Counted from the first letter of the stretch, positions 1 to 11,451 are shown. The stretch: 64,000 bases of DNA from Giesbergeria sp. (GCF_028686475.1 NZ_JAQUCA010000001.1:186001-250000); one strand, 5' to 3'. The notes: a model not told the origin generated them from the sequence alone. Made by a program: numbers and translations.

Positions 1-47
1 CCACCTGCACAGCCACCCCTGAGGACGCTGCCCGCGCTGGCTTGGTT

Positions 48-75
48 TGGCCCGCCTTGGCGTGGGCCATTTTTC
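48..75 (+). terminator. Rho-independent terminator of a gene upstream of the window
   Basis: TGGCCC (48-53) pairs with GGGCCA (64-69), with an inner GCC/GGC pairing, and a run of five T follows. It probably ends a plus-strand transcript entering from the left and separates it from dacC. Confidence 0.55.
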
Positions 76-97
76 TTTGAATTTCCCCACCCGCCTT

Positions 98-1267
98 ATG
101 AAACCCTTGCTCAATACACTGCGCTCTTTGGCCTTGGCCGCTGCGCTGGCCCCCGTCGCGCTGCTGGCACAAATCCCCACCCCACAACCGCCCGAAATTG
201 CCGCGCGCAACTACATGCTGGTCGATGTCACCTCCAACCAAGTGCTGGCGGCCAAAGACGTGGACGCACAAATCGAGCAAGCCTCCCTCACCAAGCTCAT
301 GACGGCTTATTTGGTGTTTGATGCCCTGCGCGCCAAAAAAATTACCTTGCAACAAAAATTGCCGGTGAGTGAGCGCGCTTGGAAAATGCCCGGCTCACGC
401 ATGTTCATTGACCCCAAAATGCAGGTGCCGGTCGATGATTTACTCAAAGGCATGATTATCCAATCGGGCAACGATGCCACGATGGCACTGGCCGAAGGCG
501 TAGGCGGCACGGCAGAAAATTTTGTACGCTTGATGAATGAACAGGCCAAAGCCCTGGGCATGAACAACACCAGCTACAAAAACCCCGAGGGCCTGACCGA
601 ACCCGGCCACTTAACCACCGCGCGTGACCTGAGCATCCTGGCCACGCGCCTGATGGGCGACTTCCCCGAGCATCTGCATTACTACTCCACCAAACAGTAC
701 CGCTACGAAGGCACGCCCGCCTCCAACAGCAACAACCGCAACCTGTTGCTGTTCCGTGACCCGACTGTCGATGGCCTGAAAACCGGCCACACCAACGCCG
801 CCGGTTACTGCTTGGTGGCTACCGCCAAGCGCGATTTTCCCAACGTCGGCCAGCGCCGCTTTGTCTCTATCGTTTTGGGCACCAGCAGCGAAAACGCGCG
901 CGCCAACGAAAGCCAAAAGCTGCTCAACTGGGGTTACACCGCCTACGATGCTGTAAAACTGTTTGACGCTAACCAGGCCGTGGCCACACCCACCGTCTGG
1001 AAAGGCACGAGCAACAGCGTCAAGATGGGCCGCCCTGAAGGCATTGTGGTGGCGGTACCTTCGGGCAACTCTGGCAAAATCAGTACCCAAATTTCGCACC
1101 AAGACCGCCTGATGGCCCCACTGAGCAAAGGCCAAGAAGTAGGCACCCTCAAAGTCTTGCTAGGCGAGCAAACCGTGCGCGAAGTACCGCTGCTGGCCCT
1201 CGATGGCGTAGAGCAAGCTGGCGTGCTGGGGCGTGCTTGGGATGCCATCCGTCTGTGGATTAAATAA
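98..1267 (+). CDS. dacC: D-alanyl-D-alanine carboxypeptidase (PBP5/6 family)
   Basis: Penicillin-binding protein of the S11 peptidase family, which removes the terminal D-Ala from peptidoglycan pentapeptides in the periplasm. An N-terminal signal peptide (basic MKPLLNTLR, then an Ala/Leu-rich core ending near LLAQ) is followed by the three active-site motifs SLTK, SGN and KTGH. The C-terminal part matches the PBP5 beta-rich domain, and the last residues (WDAIRLWIK) could form the amphipathic membrane anchor. The ATG at 98 is chosen over an in-frame ATG at 47 because it puts the signal peptide at the N-terminus. At 389 residues it has the usual family length. dacC versus dacA naming is uncertain. 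Confidence 0.92.
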   Translation: MKPLLNTLRSLALAAALAPVALLAQIPTPQPPEIAARNYMLVDVTSNQVLAAKDVDAQIEQASLTKLMTAYLVFDALRAKKITLQQKLPVSERAWKMPGSRMFIDPKMQVPVDDLLKGMIIQSGNDATMALAEGVGGTAENFVRLMNEQAKALGMNNTSYKNPEGLTEPGHLTTARDLSILATRLMGDFPEHLHYYSTKQYRYEGTPASNSNNRNLLLFRDPTVDGLKTGHTNAAGYCLVATAKRDFPNVGQRRFVSIVLGTSSENARANESQKLLNWGYTAYDAVKLFDANQAVATPTVWKGTSNSVKMGRPEGIVVAVPSGNSGKISTQISHQDRLMAPLSKGQEVGTLKVLLGEQTVREVPLLALDGVEQAGVLGRAWDAIRLWIK

Positions 1268-1298
1268 GCAGCGGCCAGCAGTGGGCAAGGTTTTTTGC

Positions 1299-1327
1299 TT
1301 GCCTTCTGGGCGCGAGGCTGCTACATT
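1299..1327 (+). promoter_or_regulatory. Candidate sigma-70 promoter of the str operon
   Basis: TTGCCT (1299-1304) and TACATT (1322-1327) are separated by exactly 17 bp. They sit about 64 bp upstream of the rpsL start, downstream of dacC. Seen by eye; not scored. Confidence 0.45.
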
Positions 1328-1390
1328 GGAAGGCTTTTCGGAAATTCCGAAGGGATTCACGTTTTCGTTTTACGTTTAGGGACGACATTC

Positions 1391-1768
1391 ATGCCAACGA
1401 TTAACCAGCTCGTGCGTCACGGGCGCGAGGTCGAACAGACCAAATCCAAGAGCCCGGCGATGGAAAACTCGCCACAACGTCGCGGTGTTTGCACTCGTGT
1501 GTACACCACGACCCCCAAGAAGCCTAACTCCGCTTTGCGTAAGGTTGCCAAGGTGCGCCTGACCAACGGTTTTGAGGTCATCTCCTACATCGGCGGTGAA
1601 GGCCACAACCTGCAAGAGCACAGCGTGGTGCTGGTGCGCGGCGGTCGTGTCAAGGACTTGCCCGGTGTGCGTTACCACATCGTGCGCGGTTCGCTCGACT
1701 TGCAAGGCGTGAAAGACCGCAAGCAATCGCGCTCCAAGTACGGTGCCAAGAAGCCTAAGGCCAAATAA
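1391..1768 (+). CDS. rpsL: 30S ribosomal protein S12
   Basis: Decoding-centre protein of the small subunit, 125 residues. It contains the invariant loop KKPNSALRK and the GGRVKDLPG segment, both with the lysines found in streptomycin-sensitive strains. The ATG at 1391 gives the standard MPTINQLVR start; an upstream in-frame ATG at 1295 would add 32 unrelated residues and lies inside the promoter region. First gene of the str operon, followed by rpsG after 163 bp of intercistronic leader, the region to which S7 binds in E. coli. Confidence 0.98.
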   Translation: MPTINQLVRHGREVEQTKSKSPAMENSPQRRGVCTRVYTTTPKKPNSALRKVAKVRLTNGFEVISYIGGEGHNLQEHSVVLVRGGRVKDLPGVRYHIVRGSLDLQGVKDRKQSRSKYGAKKPKAK

Positions 1769-1931
1769 GCCTGGCCCTTGCCAAAAACAATCGGTGTTTG
1801 TGCGTCTGGCAGACGTCCAAACAGAGTGACCCCAAGCGCAAATGTTTTGCGTGGGTCGAGTAAGTGGGAGTCCTGATTGGCTCTCGCGGTATCTGAAAAG
1901 ATGCCAACTGAAGCAAATTTAGAGGTGCAAA

Positions 1932-2405
1932 ATGCCACGTCGTCGCGAAGTCCCCAAACGTGAAATTCTGCCGGATCCAAAGTTCGGTAATGTAGAGCTG
2001 TCCAAATTCATGAACGTGATCATGGAAGGCGGCAAAAAGGCAGTTGCTGAGCGCATCATTTATGGTGCCCTGGAACTGATCGAGAAGAAGAACCCCGACA
2101 AAGACCCGCTGGAAGCCTTCGTGGTTGCCATCAACAACGTCAAGCCGCTGGTCGAAGTCAAATCCCGCCGCGTCGGTGGTGCCAACTACCAAGTTCCAGT
2201 CGAAGTGCGTCCCGTACGCCGTCTGGCCCTGTCGATGCGCTGGATCAAAGAAGCGGCCCGCAAGCGTGGTGAAAAGTCGATGGCCCAACGTCTGGCCAAC
2301 GAACTGCTCGAAGCCACCGAAGGCCGTGGCGGTGCCATGAAAAAGCGTGACGAAGTTCACCGCATGGCCGAAGCCAACAAGGCTTTCAGCCACTTCCGCT
2401 TCTAA
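1932..2405 (+). CDS. rpsG: 30S ribosomal protein S7
   Basis: Primary 16S rRNA binder that nucleates assembly of the 30S head. The protein is 157 residues, starts [19 protein letters not shown] and ends HFRF, typical of betaproteobacterial S7. A purine-rich ribosome binding site (agaggtg) precedes the ATG. It lies between rpsL and fusA as in nearly all bacteria. Confidence 0.98.
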   Translation: MPRRREVPKREILPDPKFGNVELSKFMNVIMEGGKKAVAERIIYGALELIEKKNPDKDPLEAFVVAINNVKPLVEVKSRRVGGANYQVPVEVRPVRRLALSMRWIKEAARKRGEKSMAQRLANELLEATEGRGGAMKKRDEVHRMAEANKAFSHFRF

Positions 2406-2433
2406 ACCATTGACCTGACGTCTCGGTCAACAC

Positions 2434-2467
2434 ACAAGGCTGCTGGCATTTTTGTCCGCAGCCTTGT
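2434..2467 (+). other. Strong intercistronic hairpin between rpsG and fusA
   Basis: ACAAGGCTGC (2434-2443) pairs perfectly with GCAGCCTTGT (2458-2467) around a 14-nt loop that includes TTTTT. No T-run follows, so it looks more like an RNA-processing, stabilising or partial-attenuation structure than a full terminator. Confidence 0.55.
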
Positions 2468-2558
2468 TCTGGTTGAGGCAGTCACAAAATTTTCGGGCTG
2501 CGATGCAACCATGTGTGGCCTGATTTCCCTGTAAAAACGTCCCCATCAAGGATTCATC

Positions 2559-4661
2559 ATGGCTCGCAAGACCCCTATTGAGCGCTACCGCAACATCGGT
2601 ATCTCGGCCCACATTGACGCCGGTAAAACCACCACCTCCGAACGTATCCTGTTCTACACCGGCGTGACCCACAAGCTGGGCGAAGTGCATGACGGCGCCG
2701 CCACCACCGACTGGATGGAACAAGAGCAAGAGCGTGGCATCACCATCACCTCCTCGGCAGTGACCTGCTTCTGGAAAGGCATGGACCTGTCGCGCCCTGA
2801 ACACCGCATCAACATCATTGACACCCCCGGCCACGTGGACTTCACCATCGAGGTGGAGCGCTCCATGCGCGTGCTGGACGGCGCCGTGATGGTGTACTGC
2901 GCTGTGGGTGGCGTGCAGCCCCAATCCGAAACCGTGTGGCGCCAAGCCAACAAGCACAAAGTGCCGCGTCTGGCCTTTGTCAACAAGATGGACCGCACCG
3001 GTGCCAACTTCTTCAAGGTTGTCGAAGGCATGAAGCTGCGCCTGAAGGCCAGCCCGGTGCCTATCGTGGTGCCGATTGGCTCTGAAGACAAGTTCGAAGG
3101 CGTGGTCGATTTGATCAAGATGAAGGCCATCTACTGGGACGAAGCCTCGCAAGGCATGAAGTTCGAGTACCGCGACATTCCCGCCGACTTGGTGGATGTC
3201 TGCAACGAGTGGCATGAAAAGATGGTGGAAGCCGCTGCCGAATCTTCCGAAGAGCTGATGAACAAGTACCTCGAAGAAGGCAGCTTGTCCGAAGCAGAAA
3301 TCATCAGTGGTATCCGTCAGCGCACCATCGCCTGCGAAATCCAGCCCATGCTGTGCGGCACCGCGTTCAAGAACAAGGGTGTGCAGCGCATGTTGGATGC
3401 CGTGCTGGACTTCCTGCCCGCGCCCACCGACATCCCTGATGTAGCTGGTACCGACGAAGACGAAGCCCCCATCACCCGCAAGGCCGATGATGGCGAGAAG
3501 TTCTCCGCCTTGGCCTTCAAGCTCATGACCGACCCCTTCGTCGGCCAGCTGACTTTTGTGCGCGTTTATTCCGGTGTCCTGACCAAGGGCGATACCGTGT
3601 ATAACTCGGTCAAGGGCAAGAAAGAGCGTATTGGCCGTATCGTGCAGATGCATGCCAACGAGCGCCAGGAAGTTGAAGAAATCCGCGCCGGTGACATCGC
3701 CGCTTGCGTGGGCCTGAAAGATGTCACCACCGGCGAAACCCTGTGCGACATCGGCTCGCCCATCGTGCTGGAGCGCATGGTGTTCCCCGAGCCGGTGATT
3801 TCGCAGGCTGTCGAACCCAAGACCAAGGCCGACCAAGAAAAAATGGGCATCGCCCTGCAACGCTTGGCCGCTGAAGACCCCTCCTTCCGCGTGCGTACCG
3901 ACGAAGAATCGGGCCAAACCATCATTTCCGGCATGGGCGAGCTGCACTTGGAAATCATCGTGGACCGCATGAAGCGCGAGTTCGGCGTAGAAGCCAACGT
4001 CGGCAAGCCGCAAGTGGCCTACCGCGAAACCATCCGCAAGACCATCGAAGAAGCCGAAGGCAAGTTCGTGCGCCAGTCCGGTGGTAAGGGCCAGTACGGT
4101 CACGTCGTGCTCAAGATTGAACCCAATGAACCCGGCAAGGGCATTGAGTTCATCGACGCCATCAAGGGTGGTGTGGTGCCCCGCGAATTCATCCCAGCGG
4201 TGGAAAAGGGTATCAACGAAGCCGTCACGCAAGGCGTGTTGGCCAACTACCCCGTGGTCGATGTCAAGGTCACGCTGCACTTCGGTTCGTACCACGATGT
4301 GGACTCGAACGAACTGGCGTTCAAGATGGCCGCCATCTTCGGCTTCAAGGAAGGTTGCCGCAAGGCCAACCCTGTCATCTTGGAACCCATGATGGCCGTG
4401 GAAGTGGAAACCCCCGAAGACTACGCCGGCAACGTGATGGGCGACTTGTCCAGCCGTCGCGGTATGGTGCAAGGCATGGACGACATCCCGGGCGGCGGCA
4501 AAGCCATCCGTGCTGAAGTTCCGCTGTCCGAAATGTTCGGCTACTCCACCACGCTGCGCTCGGCGACCCAAGGCCGCGCCACCTACTCGATGGAATTCAA
4601 GCACTACAGCGAAGCACCGCGCAACGTGTCTGAAGCCATCATGGCTGCCCGCTCTAAATAA
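2559..4661 (+). CDS. fusA: Translation elongation factor G
   Basis: GTPase that catalyses translocation on the ribosome and, with RRF, ribosome recycling. The protein is 700 residues. G-domain motifs are visible in order: [10 protein letters not shown] (P-loop), the switch II segment DTPGHVDFT, and NKMD. Domains II to V follow, with the conserved GMGELHLEI in domain III. The ATG at 2559 follows a weak ribosome binding site (aagga). Third gene of the str operon, 170 bp upstream of tufA. Length and motifs indicate an intact housekeeping copy rather than a mitochondrial-type EF-G2. Confidence 0.98.
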   Translation: MARKTPIERYRNIGISAHIDAGKTTTSERILFYTGVTHKLGEVHDGAATTDWMEQEQERGITITSSAVTCFWKGMDLSRPEHRINIIDTPGHVDFTIEVERSMRVLDGAVMVYCAVGGVQPQSETVWRQANKHKVPRLAFVNKMDRTGANFFKVVEGMKLRLKASPVPIVVPIGSEDKFEGVVDLIKMKAIYWDEASQGMKFEYRDIPADLVDVCNEWHEKMVEAAAESSEELMNKYLEEGSLSEAEIISGIRQRTIACEIQPMLCGTAFKNKGVQRMLDAVLDFLPAPTDIPDVAGTDEDEAPITRKADDGEKFSALAFKLMTDPFVGQLTFVRVYSGVLTKGDTVYNSVKGKKERIGRIVQMHANERQEVEEIRAGDIAACVGLKDVTTGETLCDIGSPIVLERMVFPEPVISQAVEPKTKADQEKMGIALQRLAAEDPSFRVRTDEESGQTIISGMGELHLEIIVDRMKREFGVEANVGKPQVAYRETIRKTIEEAEGKFVRQSGGKGQYGHVVLKIEPNEPGKGIEFIDAIKGGVVPREFIPAVEKGINEAVTQGVLANYPVVDVKVTLHFGSYHDVDSNELAFKMAAIFGFKEGCRKANPVILEPMMAVEVETPEDYAGNVMGDLSSRRGMVQGMDDIPGGGKAIRAEVPLSEMFGYSTTLRSATQGRATYSMEFKHYSEAPRNVSEAIMAARSK

Positions 4662-4831
4662 GCCCTTGGGGACGGGGCCAGCTTGGCTGCTCTGTCCCCT
4701 CTGAACAAGCTCCGCAAAGTTTTTTGCAATCTGCGATTCGATGCCCTCCCGTTGTCCTGTGCGGGAAGATTCAGCAATCGGATGCAGACGTTAAACCCGC
4801 ACACAGGCATTGCTCTTTGGAGAATTGAAAA

Positions 4832-6022
<1,191 letters not shown>

Positions 6023-6048
6023 TCATTGCAAGCACAAGGAAAATAACC

Positions 6049-6360
6049 ATGTCCAAGCAAAAGATTCGTATCCGCCTGAAGGCTTTCGATTACAAACTGA
6101 TCGACCAGTCTGCCGCCGAAATCGTTGACACCGCCAAGCGCACCGGTGCTATCGTCAAGGGCCCCGTGCCTCTGCCGACACGCATGAAGCGTTTCGACAT
6201 TCTGCGTTCGCCCCACGTCAACAAGACCAGCCGCGACCAGTTTGAAATCCGCACCCACCAACGCCTGATGGACATTGTCGATCCTACCGACAAGACCGTG
6301 GACGCGCTGATGAAGCTCGACCTGCCCGCTGGCGTGGATGTCGAAATCAAGCTGCAATAA
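6049..6360 (+). CDS. rpsJ: 30S ribosomal protein S10 / NusE
   Basis: Small-subunit head protein that also acts as NusE, binding NusB and NusG in antitermination complexes. The protein is 103 residues: [20 protein letters not shown] to the terminal VEIKLQ, full length. It starts 26 bp after the tufA stop with ribosome binding site aaggaaa, so it is probably transcribed with the str operon, while rplC downstream has its own promoter. Confidence 0.98.
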   Translation: MSKQKIRIRLKAFDYKLIDQSAAEIVDTAKRTGAIVKGPVPLPTRMKRFDILRSPHVNKTSRDQFEIRTHQRLMDIVDPTDKTVDALMKLDLPAGVDVEIKLQ

Positions 6361-6413
6361 GCCCTTTATCTTGGGTGCCACACGCACCAAATAGGTAAAA
6401 CCCCAACGCGAAC

Positions 6414-6442
6414 TTGCTTGCAAAGGCAGTTCGCGCTATACT
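6414..6442 (+). promoter_or_regulatory. Promoter between rpsJ and rplC (S10 operon)
   Basis: TTGCTT (6414-6419) and TATACT (6437-6442) are spaced by 17 bp, one of the best sigma-70 matches in the window. It lies 119 bp upstream of the rplC start and indicates that rplC to rpsQ can be transcribed separately from rpsL-rpsJ. Confidence 0.65.
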
Positions 6443-6451
6443 TTATGGCTT

Positions 6452-6485
6452 CGCCCTTGGCATTGCGCTAAGGGCGGAGTTTTAT
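6452..6485 (+). promoter_or_regulatory. Leader hairpin with T-rich tail upstream of rplC, candidate attenuator
   Basis: CGCCCTT (6452-6458) pairs perfectly with AAGGGCG (6470-6476) and is followed by GAGTTTTATC. It would lie at the very 5' end of the transcript from the promoter at 6414-6442. Position and shape are compatible with ribosomal-protein (for example L4) feedback on the S10 operon. That function is an inference from the E. coli S10 leader, not seen directly. Confidence 0.4.
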
Positions 6486-6560
6486 CAACCGTCTTTCATG
6501 CACTTGTGTGCAACGCCCTGGCCAATTGAAGTCGCGGCGGTGGAAGTTTTGGAGAAACAA

Positions 6561-7235
6561 ATGAGTCTGAGCAACTCCCTGGGGTTGCTGGGCCGCAAGG
6601 TGGGCATGATGCGTCTGTTCACTGATGATGGGGACGCAGTGCCCGTCACAGTGGTAGATGTGTCTAACAACCGCGTGACCCAGGTTAAAACCCAAGAGAA
6701 CGATGGCTATGTGGCTTTGCAAGTCACTTTCGGCGCGCGTAAAGCTTCGCGTGTCACCAAGCCAGAAGCTGGCCACTTGGCCAAAGCCGGTGTCGAAGCC
6801 GGTGAAATCATCAAAGAATTCCGCGTTACCGCTGAAACCGCTGGCAAGTATGCCGCCGGTGTCGCTGTGCCGGTCACTGATGTGTTTACCGTAGGCCAGA
6901 AAGTGGACGTGCAAGGCACTTCCATTGGTAAGGGCTACGCCGGTACCATCAAGCGCCACAACATGGCCTCGCAACGCGCGTCGCACGGTAACAGCCGTTC
7001 GCACAACGTGCCTGGTTCTATCGGTATGGCACAAGACCCCGGTCGCGTGTTCCCCGGTAAGCGCATGACCGGTCACCTCGGTGATGTCACCAAAACCACG
7101 CAAAACCTCGATGTCATCCGCATCGACGAAGCGCGTCAATTGCTCTTGATCAAGGGCGCTATCCCCGGCTCTAAGGGTGGGTTCGTGACTGTGCGTCCCG
7201 CTGTCAAGGCCACCGCTGCCAAAGGAGCGAACTAA
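6561..7235 (+). CDS. rplC: 50S ribosomal protein L3
   Basis: Early-assembly large-subunit protein near the peptidyl-transferase centre, 224 residues. It begins [20 protein letters not shown] and carries the family loop with [21 protein letters not shown]; the glutamine in that loop is the usual PrmB methylation site. The ATG at 6561 with ribosome binding site ttggag is chosen over an in-frame ATG at 6414, which falls inside the promoter. The stop overlaps the rplD start by one base. Confidence 0.97.
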   Translation: MSLSNSLGLLGRKVGMMRLFTDDGDAVPVTVVDVSNNRVTQVKTQENDGYVALQVTFGARKASRVTKPEAGHLAKAGVEAGEIIKEFRVTAETAGKYAAGVAVPVTDVFTVGQKVDVQGTSIGKGYAGTIKRHNMASQRASHGNSRSHNVPGSIGMAQDPGRVFPGKRMTGHLGDVTKTTQNLDVIRIDEARQLLLIKGAIPGSKGGFVTVRPAVKATAAKGAN

Positions 7236-7855
7236 TGCAGCTCGAACTCCTGAATGACCAAGGCCAAGGCGCATCCAAGCTGGATGTCCCCGAGACCGTA
7301 TTTGATCGTCCGTACAACGAAGATCTGGTACACCAAATTGTCGTGGCTTATCGTGCCAATGGCCGTCAGGGCACCCGCGCCCAAAAAGACCGCCAACAGG
7401 TGCGCCACTCCACCAAGAAGCCCTTTAAGCAAAAGGGCACTGGCAACGCGCGTGCCGGTATGACATCCTCGCCGCTGTGGCGTGGGGGCGGTCGGATTTT
7501 CCCGAACATGCCCGACGAAAACTTCACCCAGAAAATCAACAAGAAGATGTACCGCGTGGGCATGGCCACCATCTTCTCGCAGTTGGCCCGCGAAGGCCGT
7601 CTGGCTGTGGTGGACTCGCTCAAGCTCGAATCACCCAAGACCAAGGTGCTGGCCGACAAGTTCAAGGCCATGAACCTGCAATCCGTGATGGTGATTGCCG
7701 AGGAAGTGGACGAAAACCTGTATCTGGCTTCGCGCAATCTGGTCAACGTGCTCGTGGTCGAGCCGCGTTACGCCGATCCCGTGTCGCTGGTGCACTACAA
7801 GAAGGTCATCGTCACCAAGGGCGCCATCGAAAAACTCCAGGAGATGTTCGCATGA
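7235..7855 (+). CDS. rplD: 50S ribosomal protein L4
   Basis: Binds 23S rRNA, lines the exit tunnel and is the translational and transcriptional repressor of the S10 operon in E. coli. The 206 residues include the conserved tunnel-loop region [15 protein letters not shown] with SSPLWRGGG. Translationally coupled at both ends: 1-base overlap with rplC and 4-base ATGA overlap with rplW. Confidence 0.97.
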   Translation: MQLELLNDQGQGASKLDVPETVFDRPYNEDLVHQIVVAYRANGRQGTRAQKDRQQVRHSTKKPFKQKGTGNARAGMTSSPLWRGGGRIFPNMPDENFTQKINKKMYRVGMATIFSQLAREGRLAVVDSLKLESPKTKVLADKFKAMNLQSVMVIAEEVDENLYLASRNLVNVLVVEPRYADPVSLVHYKKVIVTKGAIEKLQEMFA

Positions 7856-8166
7856 GTAGCCCCAAGTTTGACGAAGGTCGTCTGATGCAGGTGCTGGTTG
7901 CTCCCATCGTGTCCGAAAAGGCCACTATGGTTGCAGAAAAGTCCAATGCTGTGACGTTCAAGGTGCTGCAAACCGCCACCAAGACTGAAATCAAGGCCGC
8001 TGTGGAATTGATGTTCAAGGTCGAGGTCAAGGGCGTGTCTGTGGTCAATACCAAAGGCAAGACCAAGCGTTTTGGCAAAACCGTAGGCCGCCGTGACAAC
8101 GTGCGTAAAGCCTATGTGACGCTCAAGCCCGGTCAAGAGCTGAACCTGTCCGGGGAGGCCGCTTAA
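7852..8166 (+). CDS. rplW: 50S ribosomal protein L23
   Basis: Exit-tunnel protein that docks trigger factor and SRP. The 104 residues begin [23 protein letters not shown]. The ATG at 7852 overlaps the rplD stop (ATGA). A much longer in-frame extension back to 7477 is only an open frame overlapping rplD. Ribosome binding site: aggag inside rplD. Confidence 0.96.
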   Translation: MSSPKFDEGRLMQVLVAPIVSEKATMVAEKSNAVTFKVLQTATKTEIKAAVELMFKVEVKGVSVVNTKGKTKRFGKTVGRRDNVRKAYVTLKPGQELNLSGEAA

Positions 8167-8168
8167 TC

Positions 8169-8993
8169 ATGGCAGTCATTAAAATGAAACCCACCTCGCC
8201 CGGCCAACGTGCTGTGGTGAAGGTTACCCGTGACCACCTGCACAAGGGTGAGGGCTACGCCCCCCTGTTGGAACCCCAGCACCAAAAAGCTGGCCGTAAC
8301 AACAATGGTCACATCACGACACGCCACAAGGGCGGTGGTCACAAGCACCACTACCGCGTGGTGGACTTCAAGCGCAACAAAGACGGCATTGCCGCCAAGG
8401 TCGAGCGCATCGAGTACGACCCCAACCGCACGGCCCACATCGCTTTGGTGTGCTATGCCGACGGCGAACGTCGTTACATCATCGCCCCGCGTGGCCTGGA
8501 AGTCGGCAGCACGCTGATGTCCGGTTCCGAAGCGCCTATCCGCGCTGGCAACACCCTGCCCATCCGCAACATCCCCGTCGGTTCGACCATCCACTGCATC
8601 GAGCTCAAGCCCGGTGCTGGTGCCCAAATCGCCCGTTCGGCTGGTGCCTCCGCTACCCTGCTGGCGCGCGAAACCACCTATGCCCAAGTGCGTATGCGCT
8701 CGGGTGAGGTACGCAAAATTCACATCGAATGCCGCGCTACCATTGGTGAAGTGGCCAACGAAGAACACAGCCTGCGCCAACTGGGCAAAGCCGGTGTCAA
8801 GCGCTGGATGGGCATTCGCCCAACCGTGCGTGGCGTGGCCATGAACCCGGTCGATCACCCCCACGGTGGTGGTGAAGGCCGTACCGGTGAAGGCCGTCAT
8901 GCTGTCGATCCTTGGGGTAATCTGACCAAGGGTTATCGCACCCGCAACAACAAGCGCACACAAGGCATGATTGTGTCGCGTCGTAAGAAGTAA
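8169..8993 (+). CDS. rplB: 50S ribosomal protein L2
   Basis: Highly conserved 23S rRNA binder needed for subunit association and peptidyl-transferase activity. The protein is 274 residues. The conserved C-terminal segment [14 protein letters not shown], which contains the functionally important histidine, is intact. It starts 3 bp after the rplW stop. Confidence 0.98.
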   Translation: MAVIKMKPTSPGQRAVVKVTRDHLHKGEGYAPLLEPQHQKAGRNNNGHITTRHKGGGHKHHYRVVDFKRNKDGIAAKVERIEYDPNRTAHIALVCYADGERRYIIAPRGLEVGSTLMSGSEAPIRAGNTLPIRNIPVGSTIHCIELKPGAGAQIARSAGASATLLARETTYAQVRMRSGEVRKIHIECRATIGEVANEEHSLRQLGKAGVKRWMGIRPTVRGVAMNPVDHPHGGGEGRTGEGRHAVDPWGNLTKGYRTRNNKRTQGMIVSRRKK

Positions 8994-9003
8994 GGGGTAG
9001 CAA

Positions 9004-9279
9004 ATGACTCGCTCTCTCAAAAAGGGTCCGTTTGTTGACCATCATTTGTTGGCCAAGGTTGAAAAAGCCATTGCCACCAAAGACAAGAAGCCAGTGAAGA
9101 CCTGGTCGCGTCGTTCTATGGTTTTGCCCGATTTCATCGGTCTGACCATTGCCGTACACAACGGCAAACAACACGTGCCGGTCTATGTTACCGACCAGAT
9201 GGTGGGCCACAAGCTGGGCGAATTCGCCCTGACGCGCACCTTCAAGGGTCACCCCGCTGATAAAAAAGCGAAGAAGTAA
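9004..9279 (+). CDS. rpsS: 30S ribosomal protein S19
   Basis: Head protein of the 30S subunit that forms a complex with S13. The 91 residues begin [18 protein letters not shown] and contain the family signature ending [16 protein letters not shown]. Ribosome binding site: aggggta, 10 bp after rplB. Confidence 0.98.
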   Translation: MTRSLKKGPFVDHHLLAKVEKAIATKDKKPVKTWSRRSMVLPDFIGLTIAVHNGKQHVPVYVTDQMVGHKLGEFALTRTFKGHPADKKAKK

Positions 9280-9288
9280 GGAACGACC

Positions 9289-9621
9289 ATGTCTGAAACA
9301 CGTGCAGTCCTCCGGGGCGTTCGTCTGTCGGTTGACAAAGGCCGCCTGGTCGCCGATCTGATTCGTGGCAAAAAAGTAGATCAAGCCCTGAACATCCTGA
9401 CATTTACGCAGAAAAAAGCTGCTGGCATTGTCAAGAAGGTGCTGGAATCGGCTATCGCCAATGCAGAACACAACGATGGCGCTGACATCGACGAATTGAA
9501 GGTAAAAACCATCTACGTCGAACAAGGCACCACGCTCAAGCGCTTTACCGCGCGCGCCAAAGGCCGCGGCAACCGCATCAGCAAACCCACGTGCCATGTG
9601 TACGTGACGGTTGGCAACTGA
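9289..9621 (+). CDS. rplV: 50S ribosomal protein L22
   Basis: Exit-tunnel protein whose beta-hairpin, with L4, narrows the tunnel. 110 residues. The hairpin region ending [19 protein letters not shown] is intact with no insertion of the kind associated with macrolide resistance. Starts 9 bp after rpsS. Confidence 0.97.
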   Translation: MSETRAVLRGVRLSVDKGRLVADLIRGKKVDQALNILTFTQKKAAGIVKKVLESAIANAEHNDGADIDELKVKTIYVEQGTTLKRFTARAKGRGNRISKPTCHVYVTVGN

Positions 9622-9635
9622 GGCCAAGGAAGACT

Positions 9636-10508
9636 ATGGGACAGAAAATCCATCCTACCGGCTTCCGCTTGGCGGTCAGCCGTAACTGGGCAAGCCGCTG
9701 GTACGCCAGCAACCGTGACTTCGCCGGTATGCTGGCCGAAGACATCAAGGTGCGCGAGTACCTCAAGGCCAAGCTCAAAAACGCGTCGGTTTCGCGCATC
9801 CTGATCGAGCGCCCTGCCAAAAATGCCCGCATCACCATTTACTCGGCACGTCCGGGCGTGGTCATCGGCAAGAAGGGCGAAGACATCGAGAACCTGAAGA
9901 AGGAACTCGCCGTTCGCTTGGGCGTGCCAGTGGCAGTCAACATCGAAGAAGTGCGTAAGCCCGAAATCGATGCCAAACTGATTGCTGACAGCATCACCCA
10001 GCAGCTCGAAAAGCGTATCATGTTCCGCCGTGCCATGAAGCGCGCCATGCAAAACGCGATGCGTTTGGGCGCTCTGGGCATCAAGATCATGTCGTCGGGC
10101 CGTCTCAACGGTATCGAAATCGCCCGTTGCGAATGGTACCGTGAAGGCCGTGTGCCACTGCACACCCTGCGCGCCGATATTGATTACGGCACTTCGGAAG
10201 CCAAAACCACCTACGGTATCATTGGTGTGAAAGTCTGGGTCTATAAGGGTGATACCTTGGGCCGCAACGATCTGCCCGCCGTAGAAACCCCGCGCCCCGA
10301 CGAAGAGCGCCGCCCACGTGGTCCCCGCCGTGATGGCCGCCCCGGTGGCGACCGTGCCGGTGCAGGCCGTGGTGGCCGCCGCCCTACCGGTAGCAATGCC
10401 GCCCCTGCCGATGGCAGCGACAAACCCGCCGGTGCTGGTGCCGATGCCGTTAAGCGCGTTCGTAAAGCAGACGCGCCCGCTACAGCAGCGGACGGAAAAG
10501 GAGAATAA
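9636..10508 (+). CDS. rpsC: 30S ribosomal protein S3 with long basic C-terminal extension
   Basis: mRNA-entry-channel protein. Residues 1 to about 215 form the standard S3 fold: N-terminal [14 protein letters not shown] domain with [14 protein letters not shown]-terminal domain to [11 protein letters not shown]. Unlike the roughly 233-residue E. coli protein it continues to 290 residues with a low-complexity tail rich in Arg, Gly, Pro and Ala ([18 protein letters not shown] and onward). Tails of this kind are common in Burkholderiales S3. The ATG at 9636 gives the family start; an earlier in-frame ATG at 9591 overlaps rplV. Confidence 0.97.
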   Translation: MGQKIHPTGFRLAVSRNWASRWYASNRDFAGMLAEDIKVREYLKAKLKNASVSRILIERPAKNARITIYSARPGVVIGKKGEDIENLKKELAVRLGVPVAVNIEEVRKPEIDAKLIADSITQQLEKRIMFRRAMKRAMQNAMRLGALGIKIMSSGRLNGIEIARCEWYREGRVPLHTLRADIDYGTSEAKTTYGIIGVKVWVYKGDTLGRNDLPAVETPRPDEERRPRGPRRDGRPGGDRAGAGRGGRRPTGSNAAPADGSDKPAGAGADAVKRVRKADAPATAADGKGE

Positions 10509-10511
10509 AAC

Positions 10512-10928
10512 ATGCTGCAACCTGCTCGCCGCAAATACCGCAAGGAGCAAAAAGGCCGTAACACGGGTGTAGCCACCCGTGGTAACAGCGTCGCCTTTGG
10601 CGACTTCGGCCTCAAGTGTACCGACCGTGGCCGCCTGACCGCGCGCCAACTGGAAGCTGCACGCCGTGCGATTTCCCGCCACGTCAAGCGTGGTGGCCGC
10701 ATCTGGATTCGCGTGTTTCCAGACAAGCCCATTTCCACCAAGCCCGCCGAAGTGCGTATGGGTAACGGTAAGGGCAACCCTGAGTACTACGTGGCCGAAA
10801 TCCAGCCCGGCAAGATTGTGTTCGAGATCGTCGGTGTGCCCGAAGAACTCGCCCGCGAAGCCTTCCGTCTGGCAGCTGCCAAGCTGCCCTTGCGTACCAC
10901 GTTTGTGGCACGCATGGTTGGCCAGTGA
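10512..10928 (+). CDS. rplP: 50S ribosomal protein L16
   Basis: Binds near the A site and organises aminoacyl-tRNA accommodation. The 138 residues begin [17 protein letters not shown], with the conserved [19 protein letters not shown] segment. Starts 3 bp after rpsC, ribosome binding site aaggaga. Confidence 0.98.
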   Translation: MLQPARRKYRKEQKGRNTGVATRGNSVAFGDFGLKCTDRGRLTARQLEAARRAISRHVKRGGRIWIRVFPDKPISTKPAEVRMGNGKGNPEYYVAEIQPGKIVFEIVGVPEELAREAFRLAAAKLPLRTTFVARMVGQ

Positions 10929-10945
10929 TTTCAGGAGAAACTGAT

Positions 10946-11140
10946 ATGAATACTGCTGAACTGCGCCAAAAAGACGTCGCCGGCATCAAGGAAGAAATCA
11001 AGGCTTTGCAAAAAGCCCATTTCGGCCTGCGTATGCAAAAGGCCACCCAACAGCTGGGCAACACAGGCACCCTGAGCGTTACACGCCGTGCCATCGCCCG
11101 CGCCAAAACCATTCTTGCTGAAAAGCAAGCCGCCAAGTAA
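10946..11140 (+). CDS. rpmC: 50S ribosomal protein L29
   Basis: Small two-helix protein at the exit tunnel, 64 residues beginning [20 protein letters not shown]. The ATG at 10946 has ribosome binding site caggaga. An in-frame ATT-type start further upstream would only add seven residues overlapping rplP and was not used. Confidence 0.95.
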   Translation: MNTAELRQKDVAGIKEEIKALQKAHFGLRMQKATQQLGNTGTLSVTRRAIARAKTILAEKQAAK

Positions 11141-11149
11141 GGAGCCCAC

Positions 11150-11419
11150 ATGACGGAAGCTAAAACATCCATCAAGCGCACCTTGGTTGGCAAGGTGGTC
11201 AGCGACAAGCGTACCAAGACCGTGACCGTATTGGTAGAACGTGCTGTCAAGCATGAGCTGTACGGCAAAATCGTGACCAAATCGAGCAAGTACCACGCCC
11301 ATGATGAGAACGGTGAGTACAAGCTGGGCGACGTGATTGAAATCACCGAAAGCCGTCCACTGTCTAAGACCAAGAACTGGGTTGCTACCCGCTTGGTGAA
11401 AAAGGCTGGTTTGCTGTAA
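11150..11419 (+). CDS. rpsQ: 30S ribosomal protein S17
   Basis: Primary 16S rRNA binder. The 89 residues contain [20 protein letters not shown] and the signature region [18 protein letters not shown]. It is the last S10-operon gene here: a strong terminator follows 32 bp later and rplN does not follow, so the S10 and spc operons are separated at this point. Confidence 0.97.
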   Translation: MTEAKTSIKRTLVGKVVSDKRTKTVTVLVERAVKHELYGKIVTKSSKYHAHDENGEYKLGDVIEITESRPLSKTKNWVATRLVKKAGLL

Positions 11420-11451
11420 GCCTAAGCGCCCACCAGCCAGCATAGCTGCCC

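Noticed and set aside
2427-4604. 725-codon open frame on the minus strand opposite fusA
   Set aside because: It is the antisense shadow of a highly expressed gene with strong codon bias; the product is His/Gly/Phe/Val-rich and has no ribosome binding site or family resemblance.
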